This document shows, piece by piece, positions 1 through 12,854 of a DNA stretch of 64,000 nt. The notes below the pieces were generated by a model. That model saw nothing but the letters and a program-made list of their open reading frames with translations, did not search any database and was not told the origin of the DNA. Both the position numbers and the translations under genes were made by a program. This DNA is from Chamaecrista fasciculata. Taxonomy: Eukaryota > Streptophyta > Magnoliopsida > Fabales > Fabaceae. The stretch lies in assembly GCA_003254925.1 (NCBI GenBank), contig QANZ01004239.1, positions 5,673-69,672 on the forward strand. Reading direction: 5' to 3'. Position 1 is the stretch's first letter. Each line of letters starts with the position of its first letter.

Positions 1-627
1 AAAAAAAAAAAAAAGGAAGAGTTTCAAAATCGTAGGTAAGTATATTCTCATATTACGAGTATTTATTTACAGATAGAATAAAGGCATGAAATAAAATTTC
101 ACCAAAACAAATAGATAAATAATAAATGAGGCACCACCACAACCACAACCACGAAAAAAGAATTTACCTAAACATGTGATGGCCATTAAGGGAATAAATG
201 GGCATATGAATCCCCAACAATACATACACATTTGAGATACCTTCATAAATGCTTTCTCCATTTTCCAACACATCAATTAACAACTCTCAAGAATGGAAAA
301 CCAGAAAGATAAAAGCATCAAACGCAACCAAATTCTATATATATATAATATCAAAATCTTTGTTTATTGTACAAGAATTTTTTAAATTACACTCAATTAC
401 CTAACAAGAGTTGGAACTGATAGAAAGAAGTGAATCTAAATTAAATAACAATGTGGTGAATATAAATTTAAATTTCAGTTTAGAGGAGTACTCAATTGTT
501 TTTGGAAGATAAAGTTTAGGTGATGAGGCCGTGAGATTAAGTATTAAGTATTGATATCTTATTTGGGTTAAAAAATACCTCACAATTTCTTTAAGGATTT
601 ACAAAAAAAAAATTTACATATCAATTA

Positions 628-887
628 CTCCCTATGTCTTAAAATATCTGTTTTGTTAAAGGATTTTATTTGTCCTAAAATATCTTAAGTTTAACAAAAT
701 CAAAAGAGCATTAATTATTTTTTTACCATTCTATCCCTATTAAAAGTTAAAGTTATTAAATTAGTGTGAGTAAATATGAGTAATTTAATAAGAACAATTT
801 AGTCTTTTAATCTCATTTTTTCTTCATTTTAGGTAAATTAATTATTTCCATTTACCTTAAAAAGTAAGTATTTTGGGACAAAGGAAG
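628..887. mobile_element. Stowaway-like MITE (Tc1/mariner type)
   Basis: The left end reads CTCCCTATGTCTTAAAATAT, and the right end is its approximate inverted complement (ATTTTGGGACAAAGGAAG). TA dinucleotides flank both sides (626-627 and 888-889). The 260-bp length, the CTCCCT-type ends and the TA target fit plant Stowaway MITEs. There is no coding capacity. Confidence 0.75.
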
Positions 888-2109
888 TACTAAATAAGTC
901 TCTCAAATGGATTAAAGGATTTGAATCCTCAATTTTATAACGTAAGTGTTTAAACTTTAACCAATTATATCATTCTTTATTAGCAGCACTCTGTCTGCAA
1001 AATTAAAGTGCACATAATTTAAAATGCGATAATATCTCGAATATGATTATCTTTTTGCAGATAATAATTGTCATAAGCCAAAATTTATTATGAATGAATC
1101 ATAAAGTTGTGTTATTTATATTGTGTCTGAGGTTCCTTTTATAATTTTTTTTCTTAAAAAAACAATATTTTTTAATTATTCTATTAGATCAAATAATAAT
1201 TAATTGTAAGTTTGTATAATAACAATAAAAATATTTATTCTTACAAAAATTAATAAAAACAAGTTTCCTAGATAGAGTTTTGTCAACTTTTAATAATTAA
1301 ACAATATTTTTATATAATGAAAACAATTTTATAAAATAATAATAAAAAAGTATAACTAGGGATAGCATTTTGTTGGGACCCCATCTAGTTGGTTTCATAC
1401 TTTCATTAATGAGGATGTTGCACCATTCATATCTGCATCATGCTAACTTCATATATTCTTGAATTCCTAACCTTTCATCTTTGCATTAAATAAAGTCCAA
1501 TTATTAGAATACCAAATTAAAGTTTTAGAAATATTTGCTTCAAAAAGGAAGGAAACATACGTATGATCTTCATTTGACCTTTCCTGCGGTTCTCAAGAAC
1601 GAGGAAATCACTCGTGTAGTTGTGTGATTGTAATTCATCTTTAGGCTTCTGAATTTTCATTTTTATATACTCTTTTAAATTTTTATTTTTAAATAAAGAG
1701 TATTAATGAATTTGAAGTCTGACTCGCGATATAGATTGATTTTTTCCTTGTGAAAAGTTATTATCCTTTGTATTTTATATGAAACTCTCGATATTTAAGT
1801 CGGATTAAGATTTTTTTGAACAAGCCAAGAGAGATCAAGGGAGGATAAAGAGTGTCTAACTTGAGATTAAATAAAAAAAAATATTTATAATTACTAGAAC
1901 AAATTAAAGTTTGAACGTCTATATTTTTTTGAATTCTCTCCAAATAATACTGAAAACATAGATATCGAAAATAGTTATTAGATACACATGAATCCCACTA
2001 ATGACAATTGCTAATGGATGATCGTGCTTTGCAGATGAAGCAAGCGACGTGTGAATAATCAAACACTACTAGCCAATTTTTTTTTTTTACAAAACTTATT
2101 TTTTTTTTC

Positions 2110-2434
2110 AATTGTTATTGAGTCAATTATTTAGTTTCTAAATTGTCAAAAAAATACAAATCAGTCCCTAAATTTTACACCATCATCAATCTTTTTGATC
2201 CCTGAATTATAGAAAATATATGAATCAGTCTCTGAATTTCACACCATCGTCAACCTTTTGGTCATTGAATTGTAGAAAATACGAATCAGTCTCTGAATTT
2301 TACACCACGGCCAACATTTTGGTTCCCGATCTGATTCGTATTTTCCTATAAAAGGTAGACGGTGGTATAAAATTCAGGGACTGATTTGTATTTTCTTATA
2401 ATTCAAAGACTAAACCATTGACTCAGTAACAATT
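2110..2434. mobile_element. Foldback MITE-like inverted repeat
   Basis: The outer sequence ATTGTTATTGAGTCAAT on the left pairs with ATTGACTCAGTAACAAT on the right. Inside, phrases of the form 'aatcagtccctaaattttacacca' recur in both orientations around 2160-2400. I could not identify a target-site duplication, so exact ends and superfamily are uncertain. Confidence 0.5.
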
Positions 2435-2488
2435 CAGGGACTAAAAAGTAGGTTACCTATTTTTTTGAATTTAAAATCATAAAATGAT

Positions 2489-3161
2489 GGCAAAAGACCC
2501 TTTCGTGCCCCTAACGTTTGATGTCAGTTTCAGTTATGCCCCTAATGTTTGTTTTGTGTCAGTTATGCCCCCAATGTGAAACATTGGTGTCAATTACACC
2601 TTAACTTCAATTTTTTTGGGTCAAAGTCCTATTTTGGTCCCTCAAGTTTGCTCAAAGTTCCGTTTTGAACCCTCAAGTCTGTGACCAACTTTCCGGCGAG
2701 ATACACGATGGCCCTGACAACTACGAAAACTTCTAACCCAAATTTTTTGACCTCTTGAATTCAATGATGGCCTCCATTTTGCGAAAAAATAACTAGCAAG
2801 ATGCCGAAAAATTACATAGTTGCCGGAAAATTACACAATCGCCGAAAATCATATTTTCAGTCATTTGTTCTTAAAATGAAGACCGTCATTGAACTCATGA
2901 GGTCAAAAAACATTAATGTAGGAGTTTTCGTAGTCGTCGGAGCCGCCGTGTGTCTCGCCGAAAAGTTGACTGGAGACTTGAGGGACCAAAACGGAACTTT
3001 GAGCAAACTTTAGGGACCAAAATAGGACTTTAGTCCAAAAAAATTGAGGTTAGGGTATAATTGACACCAACATTTGGGGGCATAATTGACACAGAACAAA
3101 TGTTAGGGGCATAACTAAAACTAACCACAAACGTTAGGGGCACGAAAAGGGTCATTTGTCC
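2489..3161. mobile_element. Foldback element of the GGCAAAA family (Mutator-like)
   Basis: The left end starts GGCAAAAGACCC and continues with 'cgtgcccctaacgttt'; the right end is the inverted counterpart ending in GGGTCATTTGTCC. A second inverted pair lies inside ('gtcaaagtcctattttggtccc' near 2622 and 'gggaccaaaataggacttt' near 3012). The terminal family is shared with 59730-60307, where a near-perfect 9-bp duplication supports a Mutator-type origin. Here the flanking 9-mers do not match clearly. The short ORF inside (2801-3013) is not recognisable. Confidence 0.6.
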
Positions 3162-3420
3162 GAAATTATTTGATAAAAAAACATTTTGTATTTTATGATA
3201 TTTTAAAATAATAAGAAGTGAGTATGACTAATCATTTACTACTTTCGCCTGATAATCAAATAAATAATTCAATCAACTGTTCCCATGATGTTAAAGTAAA
3301 TCAATCAATACATCAATACATAAGATAAGATTGAAAGCAGAGGTGTGAAAGAAAAAAAATGGAAAAGAAAAAAAGTGGATAATGTCATGTGCATGTTGTT
3401 ACAAATATAGAAAGAGAGAG

Positions 3421-3618
3421 TCAACAAAGGTTGGCTCAGTTGGTAAGGAGTTAACTCATAACCCACAAGGTCGTGAGTTCGAATCCCACTGTCGATGTGA
3501 GGGCCTTGTTGGTAGGCGATCTGTAAGTACCTCTGTAAGCGCTCATAGAGCCTTAAGGCCTGCCCTGACTTTGATGAGCCCCGGAGCCCAACTCACCTAA
3601 ACTTTTCGCCTACCAAAA
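3421..3618 (+). mobile_element. tRNA-derived SINE with 18-bp target-site duplication
   Basis: The head resembles a tRNA gene: a box A-like TGGCTCAGTTGG at about 3433 and a box B-like GAGTTCGAATCCC at about 3475 (RNA polymerase III internal promoter). A non-tRNA body follows, ending in a short A-run. The 18-bp sequence AAATATAGAAAGAGAGAG occurs exactly at both borders (3403-3420 and 3619-3636), the mark of LINE-assisted retrotransposition. A second, inverted copy of the family lies at 26060-26262. Confidence 0.85.
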
Positions 3619-4640
3619 AAATATAGAAAGAGAGAGAGAATGGGTTAATTATGTGCACAACCTTTGACGGTGCAAAATGAATTAAATTAGGTGGCCGTTA
3701 CATTTATTATTGTCATCTACCAATATTTGGCAACGGTCCTTCTCTTCTCCCTCTGTCATCTCATTTTTTGCCGTTGCTCTTAATCATTGAGCCTAAATCT
3801 TAACTTGAGAGATCCTATAAAAAAAAACATTAAAGTAAGTAATTAGAAGGTACATTCACAATCTAATTCTAATTAATACTCTCTCTCTAGTAACCAAATA
3901 ATAACATTCAAGTGACTTTAGTATTGGATGTGTTTCACAATGATCCCTTCTTATAATTCATTATTATAGGTAACTCGGAACTAAAATTTTATCAGAAAAA
4001 TCAGTTTTTTTTGGATCAGTTAAAGTTAATATAAAGACAAAATTCATAAAATTCTAATAAAATATTATTAAATAGAAATAAATATAGAGAAATGTGAGAT
4101 ACCAATGTAATAATGTATAGTAAGATATATTATTTTAATAAAACTTTATTTAGCGGATCCATCCCTAGTAAAACCACCTTAACCCTTACTTGACTCATCA
4201 TATATTATTTTATCAAAAAATAAATACAAAACTATAGAAAACCTATTATTCAGTCATTGAATTTATATTGAGTCAACTAATCAATTACTGAATAATCCAA
4301 ACACACGATTTAATCCCTGAAATATTTCAATTATCAACTATTTAGTCTCTAGTAACGGTTTGATCTCTAAATCTAAACTAATTTTACATTTTTTGGTCTA
4401 TGAATTCATACTAAAATTATACTATTTGATCTTTATACTTTTTTGTCACTAAATTTGATTCACGAATTAAATAATTGACAATTACAATAATTCAAGAACT
4501 GAGTAGTTTATTTTAGTTATTTAGAGATTGATTAATTGATTCGGTATAAATTCAAGAATCAAATAATATGTTTTCTCCAAAAACAAATAATATATATATA
4601 TATATATTCCAAAATTCAATATTTGTCTATTTTGGCCCTC

Positions 4641-4647
4641 TATTTAA
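4641..4647 (+). promoter_or_regulatory. Possible TATA box of the LTPG gene
   Basis: TATTTAA lies 92 bp upstream of the start codon and is followed by a C/T-rich stretch (about 4665-4683). The position fits a plant TATA box with a 50-70 nt leader. This is inference from position and composition only. Confidence 0.35.
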
Positions 4648-4738
4648 CTCCAAGTACTTTGCTATCTTCCTCCCTCCCTCCATTTGCACATTTTGCAAAT
4701 AACACATACATACATAAACCACACACTCAAATTAACAA

Positions 4739-7700
4739 ATGGCCACCACCACCATTACCACCCTCTTTGTCCTATGTTGTGTACTTTTGGCATCCATCAT
4801 GACATCGGCACAGTCTCCGGCGGCAGCGCCCGAGACATCGGCCGCATCGCCGGGGCCGGCAGCAGCCGGCGGTGGCAGCGACGACTGCTTCGCGACGTTG
4901 GCGAACATGTCGGATTGCCTGACATACGTGGAAAGTGGAAGCAAAGAGAAGAAACCCACAAAAACATGCTGTGATGAGCTATCAGGAGTAGTAAATACCA
5001 ATCCCTTGTGCCTTTGTCAGTTGTTGGCGAAACCTGAATTTGCTGGTGTCAAGCTTGATCTCAATAAGGCCGTCAAGCTTCCTTCTGTTTGTTCTGTTTC
5101 CACACCTCCTCTTTCTACATGTTCACGTAAGTAATTATATTACACCCAAAATATATTCTTTTCATCTTTAATCTTTACATCAAGTTTTAATTTTATCTCT
5201 AATATTTTACCTTTGATCAATTTCATATTGTTTACTCCTAAATATTAATGACAGATTCTATGTACTTCACTAAAAAAAGTTAGTAAAAGGATGAATATAA
5301 TTGACTAAAATGTTAAATATTGAGATAAAATTGACAGCAAAATAAAATATTTATGAAGACAAAATTGAAATTGATGTAAAGTTTAGGGACGAAAAGAGTG
5401 CCATTGTCTTATATTATAACTAAACTAATAATTTATAGTCTTTAAAGATTGTCAAGTTGACAATTGAAGTATCTAAAGATAAAAATATGTACACAATTTA
5501 ATCTATGAAAAAAATTAATAAATATATTATTTGATTCTTGTAGAGATTAGGTTGTGTTTTTCAAGTTTTCAAATATTGAAAGGTAAAAATTTAATTATTA
5601 GTTAACTCTATACATAGAGTAAATTAACAATTTAGTCATTGAAAGATTATCGAGCTGACAACTCTATATCTGAAAAATAAAAGTTAAAACTATACAATTT
5701 AATTCTCGAAAGATCAAAATAGTGTATTTATTAGTCATTTTCATAAACTAAATAATATACTATTTTAATCTTTTAAGAATAAAAAACATACCATTTTAAC
5801 TTTTCAAAGATTAAAGTGTGTATTTCAATTTTATAAAAATTAAATTGTCTCTTTCAAAAAAAAAATGAACTAAATTGTCAACTTAACATTTTTTAAGATC
5901 AAACAATTAATTTATTCTAATATATATGATAAATGGACTAACACCTAAAGATCCAAGAGATCCTTTTGCCCCTATAAGAAAATGTTACTATATAGTTATA
6001 TTATAGGCATAGCTGGCCTATTTTTCACCTGGTTATTTTTTTGGCCTGATTTGATCTTGGTTCAATCAAGTCATTCTTCAATCAATATCAGACAACTCTA
6101 CCGACCAAAATCAATATTTTCTTCCCAAAATTAAATAACACCGTTGAGTTTTAAATAAATATGACCAAATTAATAATCCAATTCTTACAATAATAAAATT
6201 TGCATTATAAATTTTAATTATTTAAAAATAAAATTATAAGTAACTTAATTTATATTAAAAATTTTAACTAAAATACAATAATAAGTTTTATGTAATTTTA
6301 AATACTGTTGAGTTGAAATTTAATAATTAATGCAAGAAAATCATTTACTATTAAGTCTCAGTTTATATCCTTCTAGAAAGTATAAATTAGCCATGTTAAT
6401 AATATAAATTTCACCTTTTTTAAAATTTTTTGAAAAAACAAGTATACATTTTACTATTGAGATAAGCTTGGGAAGCCACTTTGAGTGTTTCACTTTCACA
6501 TGACACATACCTGCACAAGTGCACATGCACACATTGATTGTTTCTGTTCAAACACTCTAATGATAACGCTGTAATTCATTATATGAACTAACTACCACCA
6601 ACCAATGACGTAAACTTACACTTTTCAATATTTTTTTTAATTCAATGATATTTTGGAATACATTTTTCCTAAAAAAAATCAAAGTAAAATTATATATAAA
6701 AAAATTAAAAATATATAACACGACATAATATATATTTATATATAAAAAAATTAAAAATTTATAAATTTTAATGAAAATTATAAAAGATTATGTTATATAT
6801 TCATTAAATATGTCATATGTAATATAATTTTTTATTATTTATTATGTTAAAATAAAAAAAAAAAGTCTTTTTATTCTCAAATTTATAAATATAAATCATA
6901 TAAATATTATATTATGTCCAACTTAATCACATACTCTTAAAATAAGTGTTTATGCTTAATAGCCCATATGACACTTTAACTAAAAGTGTATTTATTGAAG
7001 CCATATCAAATTAAAATGACATTTTTATTGAACATTCTAAAAATAATTTATTTAATCAAATTAATAATAACTCGTTTGGACAATTTGGGTTGAATGATTC
7101 GTAGGGTTAATTTTGTCAATTAATGAAAATAATGTGTTGAATAATACTGAATCAAAGTCAAAGAATTAATGAGGAAATGACAATTTGATATACTACTCGT
7201 ATTATTTAAGGTGATAAAATTATAGAAATGAGTTATAAAATTAAACCCTAAACCCTTAATGACTTAAGTTTGAGAATATTTGTCAAACATCAAGATATCT
7301 TATTAAGAAATATGATAAATTTTATAATGGTAAACAATGAACTTATATTTGTTTTCTAAATATAATTGTATAATTAAAATAGAAATATATAAACAATAAA
7401 AGTTTTGATTCGATTAATTGTATATTCAAAATTTTAAATGAGCTACATTGTTTAATTCTTATATATTTTTATCAAAATAAACCATTTAATCAAATCGGTT
7501 TGAATCAATTTTGGAGATCTGTTAAAAAAAAAAAAACCTTTGTCATTCAATACAATATTAATGCATGCTCAGTTGTTAGGTTGCTTTGATATTTATTAGT
7601 TCTCCTTGTGTTTTTTCTGCTTGAAATGAGAGATTTGAGCTCATCATATGATCATTACTATCAATCATAAATGTCAAATTCATATAGTTATTTAAACCAA

Positions 7701-9645
7701 ATCAGGCATAAAATGTGAGAGTAATTAAGATTTAAGATAGTAAATTAGATTATAAGGCCATTGTTAGCTCTCAATAATTAGCAGTTAAACATTAATTGAA
7801 TTGATTGAATTAAACTTTTAAAGACAAATAAAAACAATATACTATATTGAAAAAAGTGACATTATAGTAGTAATACATACAGTATACTTTATTTTATTTA
7901 TTTTCTATGGGTACAGTATACTTTATTTTGATAAATTGGTTATGAGGTATATAATAAACAAAATTATATTTTTTTTTGTAAATAAGACGTTATTGGATCC
8001 AATTAATTTCTATAATTAGTGATTTAACCGCTAAGTCAACCTTATACTAGCTCGTATTCATAAATTAATTTGATTAACTGTCCAAAAAAAAAACACATAA
8101 TAATAAAACAAAAAATTGTAAAATTGTTATTATCAAATGGTTCGTTAGATTAATAAATATTTTAATATTTATAAATGAGATCTTAAATTAAGAATTTTAT
8201 TTGCTTTAATCTTAATGTGCATGTCTATTTTATTTGTAACTTTTCAAAATGTTGTGCTTCCTAATTAACCACTTTTTTTGTCTAAAAAAAACTCATAAGG
8301 TTAGAGAAAATATACGTAGGTGATACTCTTTTTTGTTTTCTTTTTTTAAGTTATGGAGTAATAAATAATAAATTTTGGCTGATTATATTTTAAAAAATTA
8401 AAATGATGTTTTAGAAAATGTATTGCCACTAATTAATATAACTAATGATATTTGATATTTCACTTTGTACAGTTGTGGGAGTCCCAGTTTCTTTGCCTCC
8501 AAGTAGTGAAGATTCTACATCACCGTGTAAGTTTCCAGTTTCCATTGAATGTTTTTAGGTTAAATTGCATTTTTTTTTTTCTGAACTTCAGTGTATTTTT
8601 TTTTTTGGAATTTTGAAAAATGATAAAAAGATTATCCAAATTTTTAACTTTGTGTAAATTATCGATTTTCTTAAAATTTTCATTGAATTTCTGGCTACTA
8701 TTAACATAAGAAACCTTTTACACAAAATCTAAAGTTTAGTATAATCTTTTATTAATTTTCAGAGTTCAACAAGTTTTTTATACAAGGGATTTTTATACAT
8801 TTTAATACCATCAAAAGTTGAAATTATTAGTTTATTTTTCAATATATTTATGGATAGGATAAAACTTAGGTAATTTTTTTATATATATTTATTATAAAGT
8901 TTTTTAATAAATATTTAACACGTGATAAATATATGTGAATTTCTTTCTAAACCCAATCATATACTCACCCTAATTGAATATAATTTGATAGTTCACTCAT
9001 GAGAAGTTAATTTGCATAAATTTAAATTCTTTTTTTCTATTATGTGACCAAATCTGCAATAAAAAGGATATGAGATTAAATTGGGACCTGACCTAAAGAT
9101 ATGAGACAATAATTACAACAAAAAAAGATACATGACCAAATTGAAAACTGAGCAAAAGATATGAACCCAAATTTACACTTTGGCCCTATTTTTAATTTAC
9201 TAATGGCACCTTAGTTTTCTTCTTCTGTTATTATTATTTTTAATTTTAACTTGTTTACTTTTAAAATGAAGCTGGTCAGCCAATAAATGCACCAGCAACC
9301 AGTCCTTCAAACCAAGCAACTCCTACTGCATCTCCTGGTACGTTATTCTCACTTTCAGACAATTTGGGATAATTACTTTTTTTTATTCTAAGAATAAACT
9401 ATAAATTTAGTTCTTACTTCTTAGATAATATGAATGTTAAAATGATTGATTTAATGTATAAAAATTAATAATTAATTGCAAGTTATTCCCTTTATGAACT
9501 ATAAATTAATCATTGGATTTATTCAGCAGGATCACAGACAAGCCCTTCAGAGATAGCAGATACAAACCCTCAAAAAAATGAAGCCATAAGCATCAAATTC
9601 TCTGCTCTACCTTTCGTTTTAGCCGTTGTCTCCATATTCTTCTGA
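4739..9645 (+). CDS. GPI-anchored non-specific lipid-transfer protein (LTPG/xylogen-like)
   Basis: Exons are 4739-5126, 8473-8526, 9272-9337 and 9530-9645, giving 207 aa. Residues 1-25 form a signal peptide, followed by an Ala/Pro/Ser-rich spacer. The eight-cysteine nsLTP fold is complete: C50, C60, C77-C78, C91-x-C93, C118 and C128. The fold makes four disulfides around a hydrophobic lipid-binding cavity. Exons 2-4 encode a Ser/Pro/Thr-rich tail suited to arabinogalactan glycosylation. The C-terminus is hydrophobic (about 193-207), fitting a GPI-attachment signal. The protein should sit on the outer face of the plasma membrane or in the wall, where LTPGs take part in cuticular lipid export. 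All introns are GT-AG. Exon 4 has a tandem CAGCAG acceptor (9524-9529), which would add one alanine if the first AG were used. Intron 1 (3.3 kb) and intron 2 contain foldback MITE fragments. Confidence 0.9.
5614..5921. mobile_element. Foldback MITE-like repeat in LTPG intron 1
   Basis: The left end TAGAGTAAATTAACAATTTA pairs with the right end (AACAATTAATTTATTCTA), with complementary 'tagtc..gaaagatt' phrases between. The same type of terminus occurs at 43233-43507. Boundaries are approximate and no duplication beyond TA is evident. Confidence 0.45.
9012..9186. repeat. Half of a 'gggaccaaa' foldback repeat in LTPG intron 2
   Basis: Repeated phrases such as 'agatatgagac' and 'aaatttacactttggccc' match one arm of the elements at 10277-10715 and 35510-35935. 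No complementary left arm is seen nearby, so this looks like a truncated copy. Confidence 0.4.
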
Positions 9646-10276
9646 TTCTTGAGATTTATCATTTAATTACTAGATGTTATTTGATTTCAGAGATATATTA
9701 ATACATTCTTCTAATTATTGATATGCTTAATTAGTAACACTTTTAATTTGCTTGAGGCCTTAAAATTTCTTAGTCTAAAAAGTTTAAATTACTTCTTTAT
9801 TATAGTTGATGTCAATAATTTATTAAGTTTTTTTAATTTTTATATTTTAATCGGGTGTTTATACTTGGTTTGTGATTGAATTTTTACCATTGATTAATAC
9901 TAAAAGTTTGTCTCTTGCATGCTAAGGTAACTAAGTGAAATGGTGATTGGAATATACACACTTTCATGAACATCTCAATAAATACTTGTAATTTTGTTCA
10001 TATTTGTACAATGAGGAGAAGTGTACAAAGATTGCGAGATTACAAAGAGTCAAATATTCAAAGGAAAAAAAAAAGGCATTGTCTTAATAGCCATACATAA
10101 GAAAAACAAAAAAGAAAGTCTTGTGCGACTTTTTTGAATTGTTGTACTTCTTCGACGATCATTGGCTATTGGCTATTGCATCTTCTTAATGTCGGTGCAT
10201 TGGTTCAGTTGACCTCAGCATAAATCTTAGGAATTTTCTTGATGCAAGTGATCTCAAGGATACATTTTTTTTTTTT

Positions 10277-10715
10277 GTTAAAGTGCATTTTGATTTCATA
10301 ATTTTTGTTTAGATTCTAATTTGGTCGTATAATTTTTTTTGTTGCAATTTAGGTCCCATAACTTTGTTTAAAGTTACAGATTTGGTCTCGTATCACTTTT
10401 GGTCTCATATCTTTTGGTCAACTTGCATAATTGGTCTCATATTTTTGCAAAACATTTCACCGTCAGTCCCACCTGACCCAAAGTTATGAGACTAATTTTG
10501 CACCTAAGCCAAAGATATAGCACCAATTCTGCAAGTTGATCAAAAGATATGGGACCAATTATGCAACCTTACCCAAAAATATGAGACCAAAAGTGTCACA
10601 CGGGACCAAATCTGCAACCTGAACAAAAAGTATGAGACCAAAAGTGCAACAAAAAAAATTATGGGATCAAATTGAGACCTAAGTAAAAGTTATGGGACCA
10701 AAAGTGAACTTTAGC
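10277..10715. mobile_element. Foldback MITE-like repeat ('aattggtctcata' family)
   Basis: The left end (GTTAAAGTGCATTTTG) and right end (AAAAGTGAACTTTAGCC) are approximate inverted complements. The interior repeats 'ttggtctcatat' on the left and 'atatgagaccaa' on the right. The same family recurs at 35510-35935 and in half form at 9012-9186. No clear target duplication was found. Confidence 0.55.
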
Positions 10716-11469
10716 CTTTCTTTTTTATGATCATAAGTTTCTCTTATCTCTCTAATTCTATTCAAATTAAAAGTAAATAGTTAAAGTATTCTCAACAATA
10801 ACAACTCCAAAAATTTAAACCTAAGTCTTTTAATCTGAAATAAATCTCAAGGACACATTTGGTGTGGTTAAGCAACCTCTGTATTTTATTTCTTTGTATG
10901 GTTGAAAATTTTCTTTAGGTCTTGGACACACGAATTTAGGATTTGTGATTTGATGATCATGTCTTCCATATAAGCTTTTATCATATTTAATCATAAAATA
11001 ATTTAATCATCATTTGTTGATAAATGGCCTCTTCTAAATAGAGATGTCTTTTGTATAAAAAGGAGACAACATTAGGTCTACCCCTAACACTTGGTAGGAG
11101 CTATTTAATGTCATCAATTCATTTTTCCAATCACTTTGTGCCACATAATTAAGAATTAATTGTCATTAATATCAAATACAATTATTTCAAATAAAATATA
11201 TGACATGTAATATTGCCAAACAATGAGAGTCTTGTTAATCACCCACATCAAGTCATCAACATTGTATTCATGCCACAAAATCATAAATTATGACATGACT
11301 CGATTGACTTATCCACCTAATAAATTATTTGCGTGATTTAGGGATTGAAATTGCCATAAAATTAAATCATATTAAAGATGATTAGTGTATAAATTTATTT
11401 GTGTGGTCCGATTGGCACCAAAACGTGCAACTTTTATAATTAACAAAATTGGCTATAATATATAACTAA

Positions 11470-12854
11470 GGGTGTGTTTGGATTAGAAGTAGGTAATGAA
11501 ATGATGATTTTATGTAATGAAATGGTAATGAGAAAACTATGTAATGAAAATGGTGTTTGGATTAGTTTGAGATGTAATGAAAAAAATAGGATGTGAAATT
11601 ATGAAAAATGGTATGTAATGATGATTGTGGTTGGTTGAAATAAATATATGGTTTTTTTAAATTGTATAGGGGTAGAATTGATAATTGATAATGGAAATAG
11701 ATAGAAATAAAAATAATAATATTTTGACTTTTTGGTTGTGGTGGTTATGAAATGAAATGGTAATGAAATTGTCTCGAAATTTGTGCTAGATGTGAATATT
11801 TGTAATGAAGGTTGGAGTAGTACTATGTAATGAAATGAAAGGACCAAAATGTAAATAACATGAAAATTTTTAAAAACCTACCATTTGGTCTATGATTTTA
11901 TATAAATTGAACGAATCGGTCCTTACGAAAGTGAAATATATCTCTTGACCCGTAAAAAATTGCATTCATCAACGATTGGGTTTCTATATTGCAAACTTTC
12001 CTCCAAAAAATAAATTGAAGGACCAAAATGTTATCCACGAAAAAAATGTGGGACCAAAAATTATATATTAATCAAAACGGTTTGTCTTTTTGCGGGTAAT
12101 AATATGACCGTTGATCTTCACGCATGAGCACATCGCACCATCCACTCTTCTTCCACTATCTGCCTCTCTCGTATACCCATATATATACTGGAGGAGAGAC
12201 CAAAATGTATATTTTTGGCGTCTGAATTATATATTTTATATCATGGACTAAAATGTAAATAACATGAGTTGAATTATTTTATTTTAAATTAATATAAATT
12301 ATAAATTATATATAGTATAATATAATATATTTATAAAATAAAAAATATTTATATATTATTATATTATATATATGAATACGTGAGTGTGTGGCATATATAT
12401 ATATATTAAAATATATATACACATTATATTATTATAATATGTATATATATATATATTTTTTGCCGAAATGTATATATATATATATTATAATTATAAAATA
12501 TATATGTGAGAGAGAGAGGGGGTGAATAAGAAAAAGAGGAAGAAAAAAGAAAAAATGATGAGTGGAGAGAGAAAGTTGTAAGTGTAATAAATGAGGGTAT
12601 TGAAAATTACTATTTTGCTAAATAGTTTTTTTATATTTGTATTAGAGTATAAGTAATTATAGGTATTTGAGTAGGGGTATATTAGTAGTTAGATATGAAA
12701 TATGTAATGAAATGAGTTTGTAATGTAGTGATATTTTTGTAATGACTTTATAATTGAAAAACAAACACCCATATAGCACTGTAGCTTAAGTTATGTAATG
12801 AAAATGAGGATAATAAAATTATAATAAAAAGATAATGACCACCCAAACAGGCCC
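11470..12854. mobile_element. PIF/Harbinger-like non-autonomous element, TAA duplication
   Basis: The ends read GGGTGTGTTTGGATTAG and ACCCAAACAGGCCC, imperfect terminal inverted repeats of the GGGCCTGTTTGG type. TAA is duplicated at 11467-11469 and 12855-12857, as expected for PIF/Harbinger transposition. The interior is very AT-rich, with many 'gtaatgaaatg' motifs and (TA)n runs, and has no transposase. The segment 12112-12345 recurs inverted at 37486-37728, beside an assembly gap. Confidence 0.7.

Larger units (their letters stand above)
1..4738. other. Intergenic region left of the LTPG gene
   Basis: AT-rich sequence without a recognisable gene. It holds a Stowaway-like MITE (628-887), two foldback elements (2110-2434 and 2489-3161) and a SINE (3421-3618), each listed separately. 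Between them the sequence is unremarkable, apart from phrases of the type 'tcagtccctaaattt' near 4250-4560, which are typical of decayed foldback MITEs. A (TA)n run lies near 4590-4606. Confidence 0.7.

Noticed and set aside
67..276. Minus-strand ORF of 69 aa near the left edge (Cys-rich, hydrophobic)
   Set aside because: No recognisable family, weak codon structure and no supporting neighbours; could be an exon of a gene beyond the edge but cannot be supported.
3420..3600. A tRNA gene
   Set aside because: It has A and B boxes but no proper cloverleaf, a non-tRNA body, an A-tail and target duplications, so it is a SINE. The same applies at 26060-26262 and 59406-59584.
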